From NCBI GenBank assembly GCA_963810905.1, contig CAWEPG010000003.1:372001-436000 (forward strand): a DNA stretch of 64,000 nucleotides, written 5' to 3'. A program made the translations under genes and the position numbers. The stretch comes from CAWBAT01 sp963810905. GTDB taxonomy: Bacteria > Acidobacteriota > Terriglobia > Versatilivoradales > Versatilivoraceae. The notes under the pieces were generated by a model. It was not told where the DNA came from, did not search any database, and worked only from the letters and a program-made list of their open reading frames with translations. This document shows, piece by piece, positions 34,374 through 44,026 of the stretch. The first letter of the stretch is position 1, and the number at the start of each line of letters is the position of its first letter.

Positions 34374-36380
34374 GTGAAACCATTGATTCCCAATTTCTTT
34401 CAAAATAAAAAAATCATTGCGGGTTTGCTTCTTCTTGTTACCTTGGCGGCATATTGGAGGGTGAGAACCAATGAGTTTGTAGGCCACGATGACTATATTT
34501 ATGTGGTGGACAATAGTCATATCAAGGAGGGATTCAATTTGGAAACGCTTCGCTGGGCCTTTCAAACTACTATGGTGGCTAATTGGCATCCTATAACCTG
34601 GGTTTCGCATGCCCTGGATGTCTCTTTCTTTGGGCTCAAACCAGGCGGACACCATCTCACCAGTCTGGCCATTCATTTATTGAATGTTTTGCTGTTATTC
34701 ATTCTTCTGATCATGATGACCGGTGAAGTGGGCGCTAGTGGCTGCGTGGCTGCGCTATTTGCATTGCATCCGTTGTCGGTCGACTCTGTCGCTTGGATCG
34801 CTGAGCGGAAAAACCTACTTTGCCTTTTCTTTGGACTGCTCTCGCTCATCTGCTATGTCCGCCATGTACGCCAGTCTTCAAGACTACTTTATGGAGCCTC
34901 CCTGTTTTGCTTTGCTCTGGCCCTAATGGCCAAGCCAATGCTGGTGACTCTGCCATTCCTCATGCTATTGCTCGATTTCTGGCCTTTAGGAAGATTTGAA
35001 ATAGTTATGAAGGAAGCTGCCTTATCTCCTCAGACTGAAGCAATACCAGGAAAAAATCTTGAATTGGCGTCTCAAAAAAAGCGTAGGGCCAAGCGAAAGC
35101 AAAAAAGAGGCGCAAAAGCGAATTCTGTTGAAGCCGCCACCTTCTGCCCACAGCAGAACTCGGCTTTCTCAGCTTCAACGGCTAATGCCTTGACATTGCG
35201 GTCTATTATTCTGGAAAAACTTCCTTTCTTCCTCATTGCCTTAATGAGCTGTCTGGTGACGGTCTATGTGCAGAGTCTGGGTGGAGCTGTTAAATCCATG
35301 GCGCATCTTGGAATACGAGTGCGTCTGGAAAATGCGGTCGTCTCCTATGTTGCCTACCTGGGAAAGCTCTTCTGGCCTGTGTCACTAGCGGTTTTTTATC
35401 CGCATCCTGGCGATACGCTTCCTATGTGGAAAGTGATTTGGGCTTTCTTGTTGCTGGGGTCCATCACAGCCGCCGCTGTTTTTTTCATCCGCAAGCTTTC
35501 TTGGCTGGCCGTAGGATGGTTCTGGTTTTTGGGATCACTGGTGCCAGTAATCGGCATTGTGCAGGTCGGAGATCAGGCAATGGCTGACCGTTATGCCTAT
35601 CTTCCAATGATTGGCATCTTCGTTGCAATAGTCTGGGGAATAATATGGATCATAGGCCGGTTTCCTGCATGTCAAACATCCGCAGTGGTTTTATTTTTGG
35701 CCGTTTGTGTGCTGCTTGCCTTTCAAACTCACCGACAGCTGAGTTTTTGGAAAGACAGTCATTCCCTTTTTGCTCATGCCTTAGAAGTCACACAAGGTAA
35801 TTATGTGGCGCTAACTGGTTTGGGCAAAGACGCGTTCGAGAAGGGGCAAAATGAAGTGGCTATTTCTTATTTCCGGCGGGCATTGGAGCTCAACCCAAAA
35901 TACTCCTACGCCAGAGACAACCTGGCCGGTACGATCCATAATCAAGGGGTTCAAAAAGCCCTTCAAGGATTCAACAGTGAAGCCATCTCATTTTACCAGC
36001 AGGCACTTCAAATCGCTCCTGAAACGGCTGAATTTCACTATAATTTGGGATTGGCCTACTATGCCCTAAACAGAAAGACGGAAGCTACCGCTGAATTCGA
36101 GCAAACTATCCGTTATAATCCAAGCCATTTTTCAGCTTATCGCGCTTTGGGAGCGCTTTTGGCCGAGAAAGGTAAACCCAGTGAAGCGCTGGATGCCTAC
36201 CAACGATCGTTGGATATTCAGCCCGATGCGGAAACTTATTTTCAAATTGGTGCGTTGCTCAATAACCAGGGAAATCTTCGGGATGGTATCCGCTACTTCA
36301 AGATGGCGCTGGCTCTTAATCCACACCATTCCCAAGCACTGCAAGCCCTTCAAATGCTCATGAAATCACCTTCCTTCTAG
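34374..36380 (+). CDS. TMTC-like membrane protein with C-terminal TPRs
   Basis: 668 residues, GTG start. About 11 membrane helices: the first loop carries the acidic FVGHDDYIYVVDN, then WHPITWVSHALDVSFFG and HHLTSLAIHLLNVLLL; later FALHPLSVDSVAWIAERKN, typical of TMTC/DUF1736 GT-C type O-mannosyltransferase-like proteins. A strongly basic insert (QKKRRAKRKQKRG) lies between helices. From about residue 470 come five TPRs, probably on the far side of the membrane. It probably transfers a lipid-linked sugar to exported proteins; no donor or acceptor can be named. It follows the decayed region, and no operon partner is seen. Confidence 0.78.
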   Translation: MKPLIPNFFQNKKIIAGLLLLVTLAAYWRVRTNEFVGHDDYIYVVDNSHIKEGFNLETLRWAFQTTMVANWHPITWVSHALDVSFFGLKPGGHHLTSLAIHLLNVLLLFILLIMMTGEVGASGCVAALFALHPLSVDSVAWIAERKNLLCLFFGLLSLICYVRHVRQSSRLLYGASLFCFALALMAKPMLVTLPFLMLLLDFWPLGRFEIVMKEAALSPQTEAIPGKNLELASQKKRRAKRKQKRGAKANSVEAATFCPQQNSAFSASTANALTLRSIILEKLPFFLIALMSCLVTVYVQSLGGAVKSMAHLGIRVRLENAVVSYVAYLGKLFWPVSLAVFYPHPGDTLPMWKVIWAFLLLGSITAAAVFFIRKLSWLAVGWFWFLGSLVPVIGIVQVGDQAMADRYAYLPMIGIFVAIVWGIIWIIGRFPACQTSAVVLFLAVCVLLAFQTHRQLSFWKDSHSLFAHALEVTQGNYVALTGLGKDAFEKGQNEVAISYFRRALELNPKYSYARDNLAGTIHNQGVQKALQGFNSEAISFYQQALQIAPETAEFHYNLGLAYYALNRKTEATAEFEQTIRYNPSHFSAYRALGALLAEKGKPSEALDAYQRSLDIQPDAETYFQIGALLNNQGNLRDGIRYFKMALALNPHHSQALQALQMLMKSPSF

Positions 36381-36665
36381 GCATATTGCCATTGTCTATC
36401 CGAAGAACTTCGGGGCAGGCTAATTCGGGGACAGCAGTTCAATTCGATAAAATAACAGCAAGCGTGTTCAATCGTCTGATTCGCAGGACGATGTGTTTAG
36501 ATCAAATCCGTTTTGGTTGATTTTGTGTGATTCTCCCAAGGGCAGGAATTCAGAACGGCAAGTAGTAACGTTAGCTCACTTCGGGGGGCGACTAGTTCAG
36601 AATCCAATTAGGCTCGCCGAGGAAAACGGGCTCAGAGAAATATCATCAGGTAACTGAGCAGTTGC
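36381..36665. other. Intergenic, with scraps of mobile DNA
   Basis: Contains a phrase (AATTCGGGGACAGCAGTTCAA at about 36422-36442) reminiscent of REP-transposase element ends, but too short to assign. No gene is supported. Confidence 0.3.
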
Positions 36666-37121
36666 TTGACGAAGTGGAGGAAATCCAAGTCAGGGGAAGC
36701 GCGCCGGATTCCGATGCATCAGGTTGTGAAAGGAGCCATGAAAAGTCATGCCAGAATGCTCCAAAATCCCTTTGTCATTTATGGCCGGGAAGCTGAAAGG
36801 CCACTCAAGAACGGAATCCAGCATTCTGACTGGTTTAAGTACCTGAAGATTGCGGGAATTGAGAATCTACGCTGGCACAACCTGAGACACACCTTTGCAA
36901 GCCAGTCAGTGATGAAAGGTGTTAACCTGTACACCGTGAGCAAACTGATGGGGCATCACTCTTTGGAAATGACTGAATGCTACGCGCACCTTGCTCCCGA
37001 TTTCCTCAAGAACGCGGTCAATGTCCTGGTTTCTGGCAACCCAACTGACACCAGCCTCCCTGCCACTTCAGTAAGTCCTTACGGGCCCGTAGCTCAGAAG
37101 GATAGAGCAACTGTTTCCTAA
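36666..37121 (+). pseudogene. Tyrosine integrase, C-terminal fragment running into tRNA sequence
   Basis: 151 codons of the catalytic domain of a phage-type integrase: EARRIPMHQVVK, LRWHNLRHTFASQSVMKG (Arg-x-x-His box), GHHSLEMTECYAHL (His, and Tyr nucleophile), then a tail whose last ~13 residues (GPVAQKDRATVS) are encoded by the 5' half of a tRNA-Arg-like sequence at 37083-37122. The core-binding domain and first catalytic Arg are missing. It is paralogous to the fragment at 40.05-40.76 kb. Confidence 0.8.
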
Positions 37122-37122
37122 A
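37083..37122 (+). repeat. tRNA-Arg 5' half (attachment-site scar)
   Basis: Forty bases from GGGCCCGTAGCTCAG to the anticodon loop, differing from the intact tRNA-Arg(CCU) at 40726 at about four positions. The 3' half is absent, so it cannot form a tRNA. It is a likely attL-type remnant and forms the end of the integrase fragment. Confidence 0.75.
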
Positions 37123-37472
37123 AAGCAACCGGTCAGGTTGTTGCACAATATGGAAATAAGATGCAAGGGAAGCGAAGAAGCCCACGGGTTAAGGGGTTTC
37201 AAAACTCCGTTTTTTATTGGATGTGTGAAGGTGTTGCAAGAAGTTACGACAAATTACCGATCCAACTGCCACCAGAGCTGCCACTGGTTTGTTCAGCAAA
37301 GGGTATGGCTTCCCGGCTCCCCATCAAAACGGTACCATACTCCCCCGAAGGAATTAAAGGGGGTGTATTCTTGAAAGCAAATCGGAATGAGTAGTCAAGA
37401 TTTCTTCTATTTCGTGTGGGGCAGCAGGTCTGCCTCTTAGTACAAACAGCAAGATAAACAAGGGAGGTTAAT
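37123..37472. other. Intergenic between scar and PilZ gene
   Basis: 350 bases with two short overlapping frames that look random. An imperfect hairpin (CCCCC...GGGGG arms at about 37343-37371) is present. A ribosome site AGGGAGGT at 37461-37468 belongs to the PilZ gene. Confidence 0.4.
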
Positions 37473-37784
37473 TTGAGCGAACGCAGATCCAGCCAGCGCA
37501 TGCCCATGCTCCTTGAAATTCGATGGGAGAGTTTATCAGGTAAACATGGCGCGCGTACCACCGACATTAGTCTGAGCGGATGCTACATCGATTCGATTGG
37601 GCAAGTGACCGTTGGTGAAAAGATTTGCCTTGAGATCCAACTGCCGACGGGGGGTTGGATGCCGCTCCAGGGAGAAGTTGTCTACCATCAGGACAACCTT
37701 GGTTTCGCCCTCCGATTCATTGGTCTGACTGACCAGGAAAAACAGATGCTGGCACAGTTGATAAGGGTGAATGGAAGCCAATGA
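37473..37784 (+). CDS. PilZ-domain c-di-GMP receptor
   Basis: 103 residues, a single PilZ domain. The RxxxR motif is in RRSSQR near residue 5, and DISLSGCYID gives the D/NxSxxG motif, so c-di-GMP binding is expected. Starts at TTG with AGGGAGGT five bases upstream. It lies in the segment between the two tRNA-Arg/integrase scars with the GAF-GGDEF gene 0.8 kb downstream, so enzyme and receptor may have arrived together. A stand-alone PilZ protein acts by binding a partner, which is unknown. Confidence 0.87.
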   Translation: MSERRSSQRMPMLLEIRWESLSGKHGARTTDISLSGCYIDSIGQVTVGEKICLEIQLPTGGWMPLQGEVVYHQDNLGFALRFIGLTDQEKQMLAQLIRVNGSQ

Positions 37785-37956
37785 CAGTATTGTTAGATTT
37801 ATGTTACTCGCGCTTTGGCTGTGGTGCTTGGGATAGGAACAGCAGTCAATTTCCAGTAAGCCGTGTAACTGGTGAATTGAACCCGCTTGAAATGACCAAA
37901 TATCGCTGCTATTGGAGGAAAGCGGATGCAGGTAAGCGGTTGATTGGTTGGTTTGC

Positions 37957-38139
37957 CTAAACTCGATCATAAAGCGAAGAGACGGCGAGACCGGCATAAA
38001 CGCAAATAACCATGCTTACCCCTGCATCATACTTGATCTCTGTGAAATTCGTCAGCACGATGGACAGGCTACCGTGAATTAGCCCGACTATCCCGAGACC
38101 TACCAGAACGAAAATTAGTATCGTCAGAAGGGTTTTCAT
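37957..38139 (-). CDS. Small two-helix membrane protein
   Basis: 60 residues from an ATG at 38139 preceded by GGGAGGA. Two hydrophobic helices (LLTILIFVLVGLGIVGLIHG and VSMVICVYAGLAVSSL) with a short loop between. No family recognised. A longer frame to 38202 lacks a ribosome site. It faces away from the neighbouring GAF-GGDEF gene. Confidence 0.65.
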   Translation of the reverse strand: MKTLLTILIFVLVGLGIVGLIHGSLSIVLTNFTEIKYDAGVSMVICVYAGLAVSSLYDRV

Positions 38140-38585
38140 AGCATTCCTCCCTTCTTGAAGTTCAAGCAACCATCCAAATCGGCAGTCACAAGAAACCAAC
38201 AACTTACGAGGCCTGGAGGTAATCTATGTGTGAATCTTTATCCAAATAAGGAGGTAGGAATTTTCCCTGAAGCATTCAATTTACCTTTATTTGCGGTATG
38301 GACTGCGGGTGACCAGATAACCAAAAGGGAGTCTGATTTCTTGGGGGTCAGTTTGGATTGTTGGGTTTGTTCACATGGTCAAGCCTTTTTGACGCCGATG
38401 AGATCTTGCCGGAGGAAAGGCGAAAGCTTTAGCGCAATTCAATCTGAAAAGTTCCGATTTCTGGAATCAACAAATCGAGAATCATACCCAGGGTCTAAGC
38501 TAAAGATCCCTAAGAGATTTACCGAAGCTTACTTAGAAGAAATCATTTTCATCATCAAGATCAATATTATCTATCGGAGTTATTG
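38140..38585. other. Intergenic before the second GAF-GGDEF gene
   Basis: A plus-strand frame 38155-38586 ends in TGATG overlapping the next start, but its residues show no family or secondary-structure pattern; I do not accept it as a gene. No promoter consensus is seen. Confidence 0.4.
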
Positions 38586-39974
38586 ATGTTAGGTTCCTTG
38601 AACGAAAACGAATTATGTGCCCAAATGATTGAGCTGGAGCTCTTGATTGAGTATCGCAATTACAATGATTCTTTAGTCTTGGCGCAAAAAATTCTGCAAG
38701 ACCACCCGGGCTATCTTCCTGCCAAAGAAGCCTTGCATCAGGTTTACAGACTAACCGGTCAATCTAAGCGAGCACAACACCTACAGAGAGAAATAGATGC
38801 TCACGTTGAAGTAAGAGCTAAAGAATCTCTTTCTGACTCTGCAAAGGAGGAGTTAGCCAATATTGAGGGCCGTAAGTTTGCCGAGAGAACTGAGCAATTG
38901 ACGAAGGTTATCTACCAGGGACGTAATATCGAGGAGATCCTCCAGCGCACTGCGCAGAAATTGCTTGATGAGCTCAAGTCAGATCGTTGTCATATCTATC
39001 TAGCGGATGAAGGAAAGCAGGAATACATTCATTATGAATATCACGATCAAGGGGCAGCCCAATCCTTGGACCCTGAAATGGAGCAATTTGTTTTAGATTG
39101 GCTGCAAACAAATGCCGGCTCGGACTCACCAGCAATCAGTGCCAAAATGCAGGAAGACTCATCGTTCTCTGCGGCGTGGCCGCTCCTAGTAAAATATCAA
39201 GTGCACAGCATGCTAGGCTTCCCTCTGAACCATAAATCTTCAACAATTGGTTACTTAGCTGTTCAGCAGTGTGTGTCTTATTACACTTGGAACGACATGG
39301 ATCTTTCCCTACTTTCAAGCGCCTGCGGGCATCTGGCAACTGCTATTAGAAACCTCCAGTCTCTCAAAGCTCTTCAAGACAAGGCTTACCAAGACAAACT
39401 GACTGGTCTCTACAATCGTCATTTTCTCGAAGAACGGCTCTCAGTGGAGCTAGCTAATAGCAGACGACTTCGCTATCCGCTCTGCCTGTGTATCCTAGAT
39501 ATTGATCATTTCAAAGAGATCAATGACAACTTTGGACATGCTGCAGGTGATTCTGTGCTTATGAAAATAGCTTTCCTAATCAGAACCAATGTTCGCAAGA
39601 GCTGCATTGTTGCCCGCTGGGGCGGAGAAGAGTTCTTGGTAGTTTTCCCACGCGTAGAGTTAGTGACGGCCTTTATGATCATGGAACAACTTCGACAGAA
39701 AGTATGTCAGACCCTTGAAATTGAAGGCAGGTACATTAGCATTAGCGCTGGTATAGTACAGGCAAGTTTAGATGGCTCATTGTCTCTTGATGAGGTTCAA
39801 AGTGAATTGATCAAAGAAGCCGACAATTTCTTATACCAAGCAAAACAAAATGGGCGTAACCAGGTTATCGGCATCCCGCCAGTGGAAAAGATTCATAATT
39901 CTGATTGTTTGATCACAACTGAAGGTTGTAAGAGAGCTGATTTGCTTACTGAAGATGATCATTATACGGAATAG
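38586..39974 (+). CDS. TPR-like/GAF diguanylate cyclase, paralogue of the 3.5 kb gene
   Basis: 462 residues with the same order as the protein at 3.5 kb: TPR-like N-terminus (HPGYLPAKEALHQVYRLTG), GAF domain (about 110-270), GGDEF domain with ILDIDHFKEINDNFGHAAGD and RWGGEEF (about 346). No RxxD I-site (RKSC). The two proteins share the N-terminal phrase YLPAK and domain borders, so they are duplicates or relatives. Probable c-di-GMP synthase without standard product inhibition. The ATG at 38586 follows a TTG. It lies within the scar-bounded segment. Confidence 0.87.
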   Translation: MLGSLNENELCAQMIELELLIEYRNYNDSLVLAQKILQDHPGYLPAKEALHQVYRLTGQSKRAQHLQREIDAHVEVRAKESLSDSAKEELANIEGRKFAERTEQLTKVIYQGRNIEEILQRTAQKLLDELKSDRCHIYLADEGKQEYIHYEYHDQGAAQSLDPEMEQFVLDWLQTNAGSDSPAISAKMQEDSSFSAAWPLLVKYQVHSMLGFPLNHKSSTIGYLAVQQCVSYYTWNDMDLSLLSSACGHLATAIRNLQSLKALQDKAYQDKLTGLYNRHFLEERLSVELANSRRLRYPLCLCILDIDHFKEINDNFGHAAGDSVLMKIAFLIRTNVRKSCIVARWGGEEFLVVFPRVELVTAFMIMEQLRQKVCQTLEIEGRYISISAGIVQASLDGSLSLDEVQSELIKEADNFLYQAKQNGRNQVIGIPPVEKIHNSDCLITTEGCKRADLLTEDDHYTE

Positions 39975-40053
39975 GATCAATCCCGCTCCCTATAAATGAA
40001 TTTGTTTTTCGCCTTAGCAATCTGATGTAAGGGATGGTTTCCCTCATAGAAGC

Positions 40054-40764
40054 ATGCTAGTGTGTGCTTACCCACCAAAATACTATGATGATTCCAAAAA
40101 GACTGTCGTTAGCCTTGAGGGCTATATACAAGCCGGAGAAGCTCGAAAGCTGAAACCCTTGGATGATGTCAAGCAGCGGCTCGGATGGTTCAAGGAACAG
40201 ATTGGAGGCCTTCCAGCGGGTTCTGTGACAGCCAACGATATCGAGGCCTGTAGGTGGAAAGTAACCCGGTAAGCACGGTGAAATTGAGCAAGGAAAACAA
40301 CGCTCGGGTCCGTTGGCTTACTGATGACGAGGAAGCCGAGCTTATGAAAACCCTCCCAAAGGGTCACCATTCCATAGTGTTAATCAATCTTCACGCCGGA
40401 GTGAGGAACTCAGACCAGTTGAACCTGAAATGGTCCGATATCAATCTTGAGCAAAGGCCGATCTCCATTAGGGAATCCAAGCCGGTGGAAGCGCGCCGGA
40501 TTCCAATGAATCAGGTTGTGATTGAAGCCTTGAAAAGACAGCCCAGAATGCTTCATAATCCTTTTGTCTTTTTTGGGCGGGAAGATGGACAACCACTTAA
40601 AGAACGACATCAAGCATTCTGACTGGTTGACGTACCTAAAGAATGCGGTCAATGTCTTGGTTTCTACCGGCGCAACCGACACCACAACAGCCACCAGCCT
40701 TCCTGCCAATTCACTAAGTCCTTACGGGCCTGTAGCTCAGAAGGATAGAGCAGCGGTTTCCTAA
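40054..40764 (+). pseudogene. Tyrosine integrase, internally deleted, ending in tRNA-Arg
   Basis: Pieces in three frames: a core-binding domain (EGYIQAGEARKLKPLDDVKQRLGWFK...TANDIEACR), then NPVSTVKLSKENNARVRWLTDDEEAELM, HAGVRNSDQLNLKWSDI (first catalytic Arg), EARRIPMNQVV, HNPFVFFGRED. The segment with LRHTFAS and the Tyr nucleophile, present in the 36.7 kb copy, is deleted: GWLTYLK joins directly to KNAVNVLV. The tail (SPYGPVAQKDRAAVS) is encoded by the 5' half of the intact tRNA-Arg and its stop codon falls in the anticodon loop. Inactive. Confidence 0.8.
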
Positions 40765-40802
40765 ACCGTTGGTCGGGGGTTCGATTCCCTCCAGGCCTAC
40801 CA
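40726..40802 (+). tRNA. tRNA-Arg (anticodon CCU)
   Basis: Complete cloverleaf with encoded CCA. Acceptor GGGCCTG/CAGGCCT (G-U at the end pair), D stem GCTC/GAGC, anticodon stem GCGGT/ACCGT with loop TTCCTAA (anticodon CCT at 40760-40762), T stem GGGGG/CCCTC with TTCGATT loop, discriminator A and CCA at 40800-40802. Reads AGG codons. It serves as an integration target. Confidence 0.95.
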
Positions 40803-40859
40803 TTCTTTATCACTTAGAACTAGCAGCCAAGCAGGAATTAAGCGACGCCATCCCAGGCT

Positions 40860-43614
40860 TTAGTCGAGAGTTCGGCTCGATGTTTGTCCGGATTTGGCCA
40901 CAACACTCCAGACGGATTCTTTTCTCTCTGCACCTCGCTGAAGCACCAGCTTCTGGATCGTCAGCTCTCCTTCTATCATCCGGACATGCAAGGCCTTCGT
41001 GTCCAATTCAATCAGTCCAAATCCAGTGGCGGTGGAGAAGAACACCTTGAATGGACGGTTTTCGAGTTGGGGTCCAAACCATAGCGTTTTCTCAACCGCT
41101 GAGTAACGGAAACCTGCCAAAGCAGCCAGCAAAGCATAACTTGACATGGCACGGGCGTAGTAGTTTCCGCATTCGTATTCATTCCACGGATTCCGAACAC
41201 GGCCGTTGTAACGGCTGCGCAGGGCTTTGACAATAGTTAGCCCTTCCTTCACGAACCCTTCCAAAATGAGGTGCGAAGCAACTTGATATTCAATTCCTGT
41301 CCAGACCTCGTCAGAATAAACAAAAGGCAAAGTCGGTTTCCCTCCCTTTGGCCAGGAACACAAGAGCAACCCGGGCTCTTGTCCCATGGCATATCCGGGT
41401 CTCTGGGCATTGGCGTGTTCACTCAAATCGGTTTTAAAATTGTTCCGAAAAATAGCCTGGAGCGACTTCCGGACATTTTCGCGCGAGAGGGGGATCTCTA
41501 TACCATAAAGATCCGACATCCAAGCCCCAAGGACACCGTCAGATAAGCATCCGCTGCCATATTGGTAGCGCGGTCCCTCTCGTTTCAGAAGCCGCTGCAT
41601 TTCGCTGCTGTTCTCATTGACCGAGGCAATCAGTCCGCTAAAGGAGCGGTTTTTCAACCCTTCAAACTGGACGTGCTGCGCATAGTACTCGCCATTGAAC
41701 AGGCTCGTGTCGACGAAGCGGGCGCCTTTCTTTGCAAGTTCCTCATAGTAGTCAGCGTCTTCAGGCCTGCCAACAGCTCGAGTTAGGCTGGCGAACGCAG
41801 CCAGGGCACCAATGTAAATGGTCGTACACATTCCATCCGGCCCCCAGAATTCGATGTCGTAGGTATTGTGATGAGGTTCAAACAAGGCGCCTCGCAGATC
41901 CGGATCCCAAGTTCGGATACAATAGTCCATGCTTCGCTTCACGAGCGGGTAGATGCGCTGGAGCCACGGCGTGTCTCCCGAAATCTGCCATTCGCGATAC
42001 ACCTTCATGATTCCACCCAGTTGCCCATCCGCAGCGGCATGAAAGTCATGTTTGGCAGGGCCGTCCGGCAAGGCAGCTCTAAATGTGACATGTCCTTCTT
42101 CATTCATGGATCGCTCGTACTCCTGCTCGCGCAGAGTCCGCTCCAGTTTGGGGAAAAGATGAGGGATCGCTTGAGCATAATTCCAGACATGAGTACAAGA
42201 CCCGTGGCAACAACCGGCATCATCGAAGCAGCCTTCCCATCCCCACAGGTTTCCATTTTCCTGACGCAATACCGTGGGCGACTTAATAATGTCGAGGTTG
42301 GCCGAGACCGCTTCGAGAACAGTGGACGGGAGAGTGGAGGAAAATAAGGCGGTCTTGAAAGCCACGGTGCGTTCACGCAACGAGGCATAGTGATCATGAA
42401 CGTATATCGCTACGTCGAGGGCATCCTTCCAGTTCGCGGTATAGTATGGCCGCCATGCCGGGGTAGCCCCTTCCGGCTGGTGGCAGCGCCCGGAATCGTC
42501 TTTACACTCTTCCACTTGGGGTGTTGAGATCCCTCCAACCCTCAGATATGAGTTCGGGAAATACCAGGTGATTAAGATTGGATAAGTGATTGTTCCCTCA
42601 GCCGGGAGGCGTCCGTGCAGCAGAATCGATCCACCGTTTCGCCCTTCTGTATCGATGGCGTTGGAACCTTTGTTCACGGTGAATTCTCCCGCGGACACTT
42701 CACGCCATAGTGCCGACAATGAATCAAAATCCCATCCCGGGCTGCGCAGCCACATGGCTTTAATGGCCGGCTCATACCCAATCACTGACAGACTGGCGCT
42801 TCCAAAACTCTCCGCCTGCGGATCCTCCGTGTTAGAGAAGAAGACTCCTTTACCGGGGATTTCACTATTTCGACTCGATTTTCCTTCGCGGCCGCATCCT
42901 GGCGCCAAATGAGAAAGGTGAAAAGAAAAATCAAACTCTACAGGGTTCTTGGACTTGTTTTCCAGCTTGTACTCCACGACTGCGCATGGAATGCCGGAGT
43001 TCTTGTCATCCAGCGGGATGAAAGGGTTCCATCCCATCACCCGCACCTCCAATGGGATCCTGGGATCCTGCAAGAATACCTCGCCAAACGGATATTCCCC
43101 CTTGAAGACGCAGGTGGCGAAGCGCGGGAACCCCTCATGCCCACCATGACGATAACCCTGACCTTGGAGGCCCTGATCAAAGATTTTTTCGGGTGGAAAG
43201 GGTCCCTCTACGAGACGTGTCACTGGCGTGTTGCCTCTTAAATGGAGAATGGCAAAGGCAGTCTCCATGTTGGAGTGCCCGTCTGCTCTGGCGGTCGTCC
43301 TCGGGACGATGTAAAATCGAAAAGTCCTGTAGCCCTCCGTAACCGTTCAGGCACACACAGCCGGCCCCAATCCCACCCAGCGGCATGGCAATTTGAAGCG
43401 TCTGATTACCTTGGAACGTTCGTTGAGGACCCTGGTGATACAATTCATTTAACTCAAGCCAGTCATTCGAAGCAGCTTGTTTCTCTTTTTCGGTGCTGCG
43501 TCTATGTTCTTCCGCATTGAGGGTACCCGCTTCGAATTCCTGAGCCCCGGCTCCCAGAATTGCAGTGGATGTAACAAGGAATTGACGTCGATTTAGCCTC
43601 TCGAGCTTGGACAT
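40860..43614 (-). CDS. GH116 family glycoside hydrolase, Tat-exported, one frameshift
   Basis: Non-lysosomal glucosylceramidase-like beta-glycosidase of about 917 residues. The N-terminus from 43614 has a twin-arginine signal (NRRQFLVTSTAILGAGA), then the GH116 opening PLGGIGAGCVCL; near 43313-43316 an extra base in an A/T run shifts reading +1 to YIVPRTTARADGHSNMETAFAIL, after which the rest is open. Catalytic domain phrases: GSCTHVWNYAQA, HHNTYDIEFWGPDG (preceding Glu probably catalytic), YSDEVWTGIEYQVA, RNPWNEYECGNYYARAM. GH116 enzymes act on beta-glucosides, xylosides or GlcNAc; substrate unknown. Divergent from a GH127-like gene, both Tat-type, so they may share a polysaccharide target. 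Confidence 0.88.
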
Positions 43615-44026
43615 GGTCCCTCCAGGGATTAAATCCTTCGCGGTTTGGATAATACTGCGGCGTAATCGGAAGGAATGAGTGAAATCCTAGCCTGTTCGGC
43701 AAGTCCTCGCAAGGCCGATTTACTTTGCAGGGAGACGATTTTCAACCAAGTATTTACGCGGGTTTTAAGAGAGAAAGAGAAAGTCTGCAGAAATGCCAAC
43801 TTTTAAGCCCTGACCATTTTTTTCTAGCCCTCAAAATATAGATAGTGGTTGTATTGATTCCAGGGCATGGATAAAGTGGCGGCATGGGTTCAGTCATTCC
43901 AGCATCCTGCGATGGAATGGATCCGAAGTAATCAAGAGAGCCTTCAGATAATTGGTTGTAGCCTACGGAATGGCATCTAATATTGGCTCCAGGTAGCTTC
44001 TAATATTTTTTTCCAGGAGGCATCAT
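43615..44026. other. Divergent promoter region, GH116 and GH127-like genes
   Basis: 412 bases. Near the plus-strand gene a phrase TCTAATATT...TCCAGG occurs twice (43976-43993 and 43999-44017), the second overlapping AGGAGG (44015-44020), the ribosome site. No clean -35/-10 pair was found in either direction. Confidence 0.45.

Noticed and set aside
36422..36442. REP-transposase-like end sequence
   Set aside because: A single short phrase without partner, hairpin or transposase.
38155..38586. 143-codon frame overlapping the start of the second GAF-GGDEF gene (TGATG)
   Set aside because: Composition is irregular and no domain is visible; overlap may be chance.
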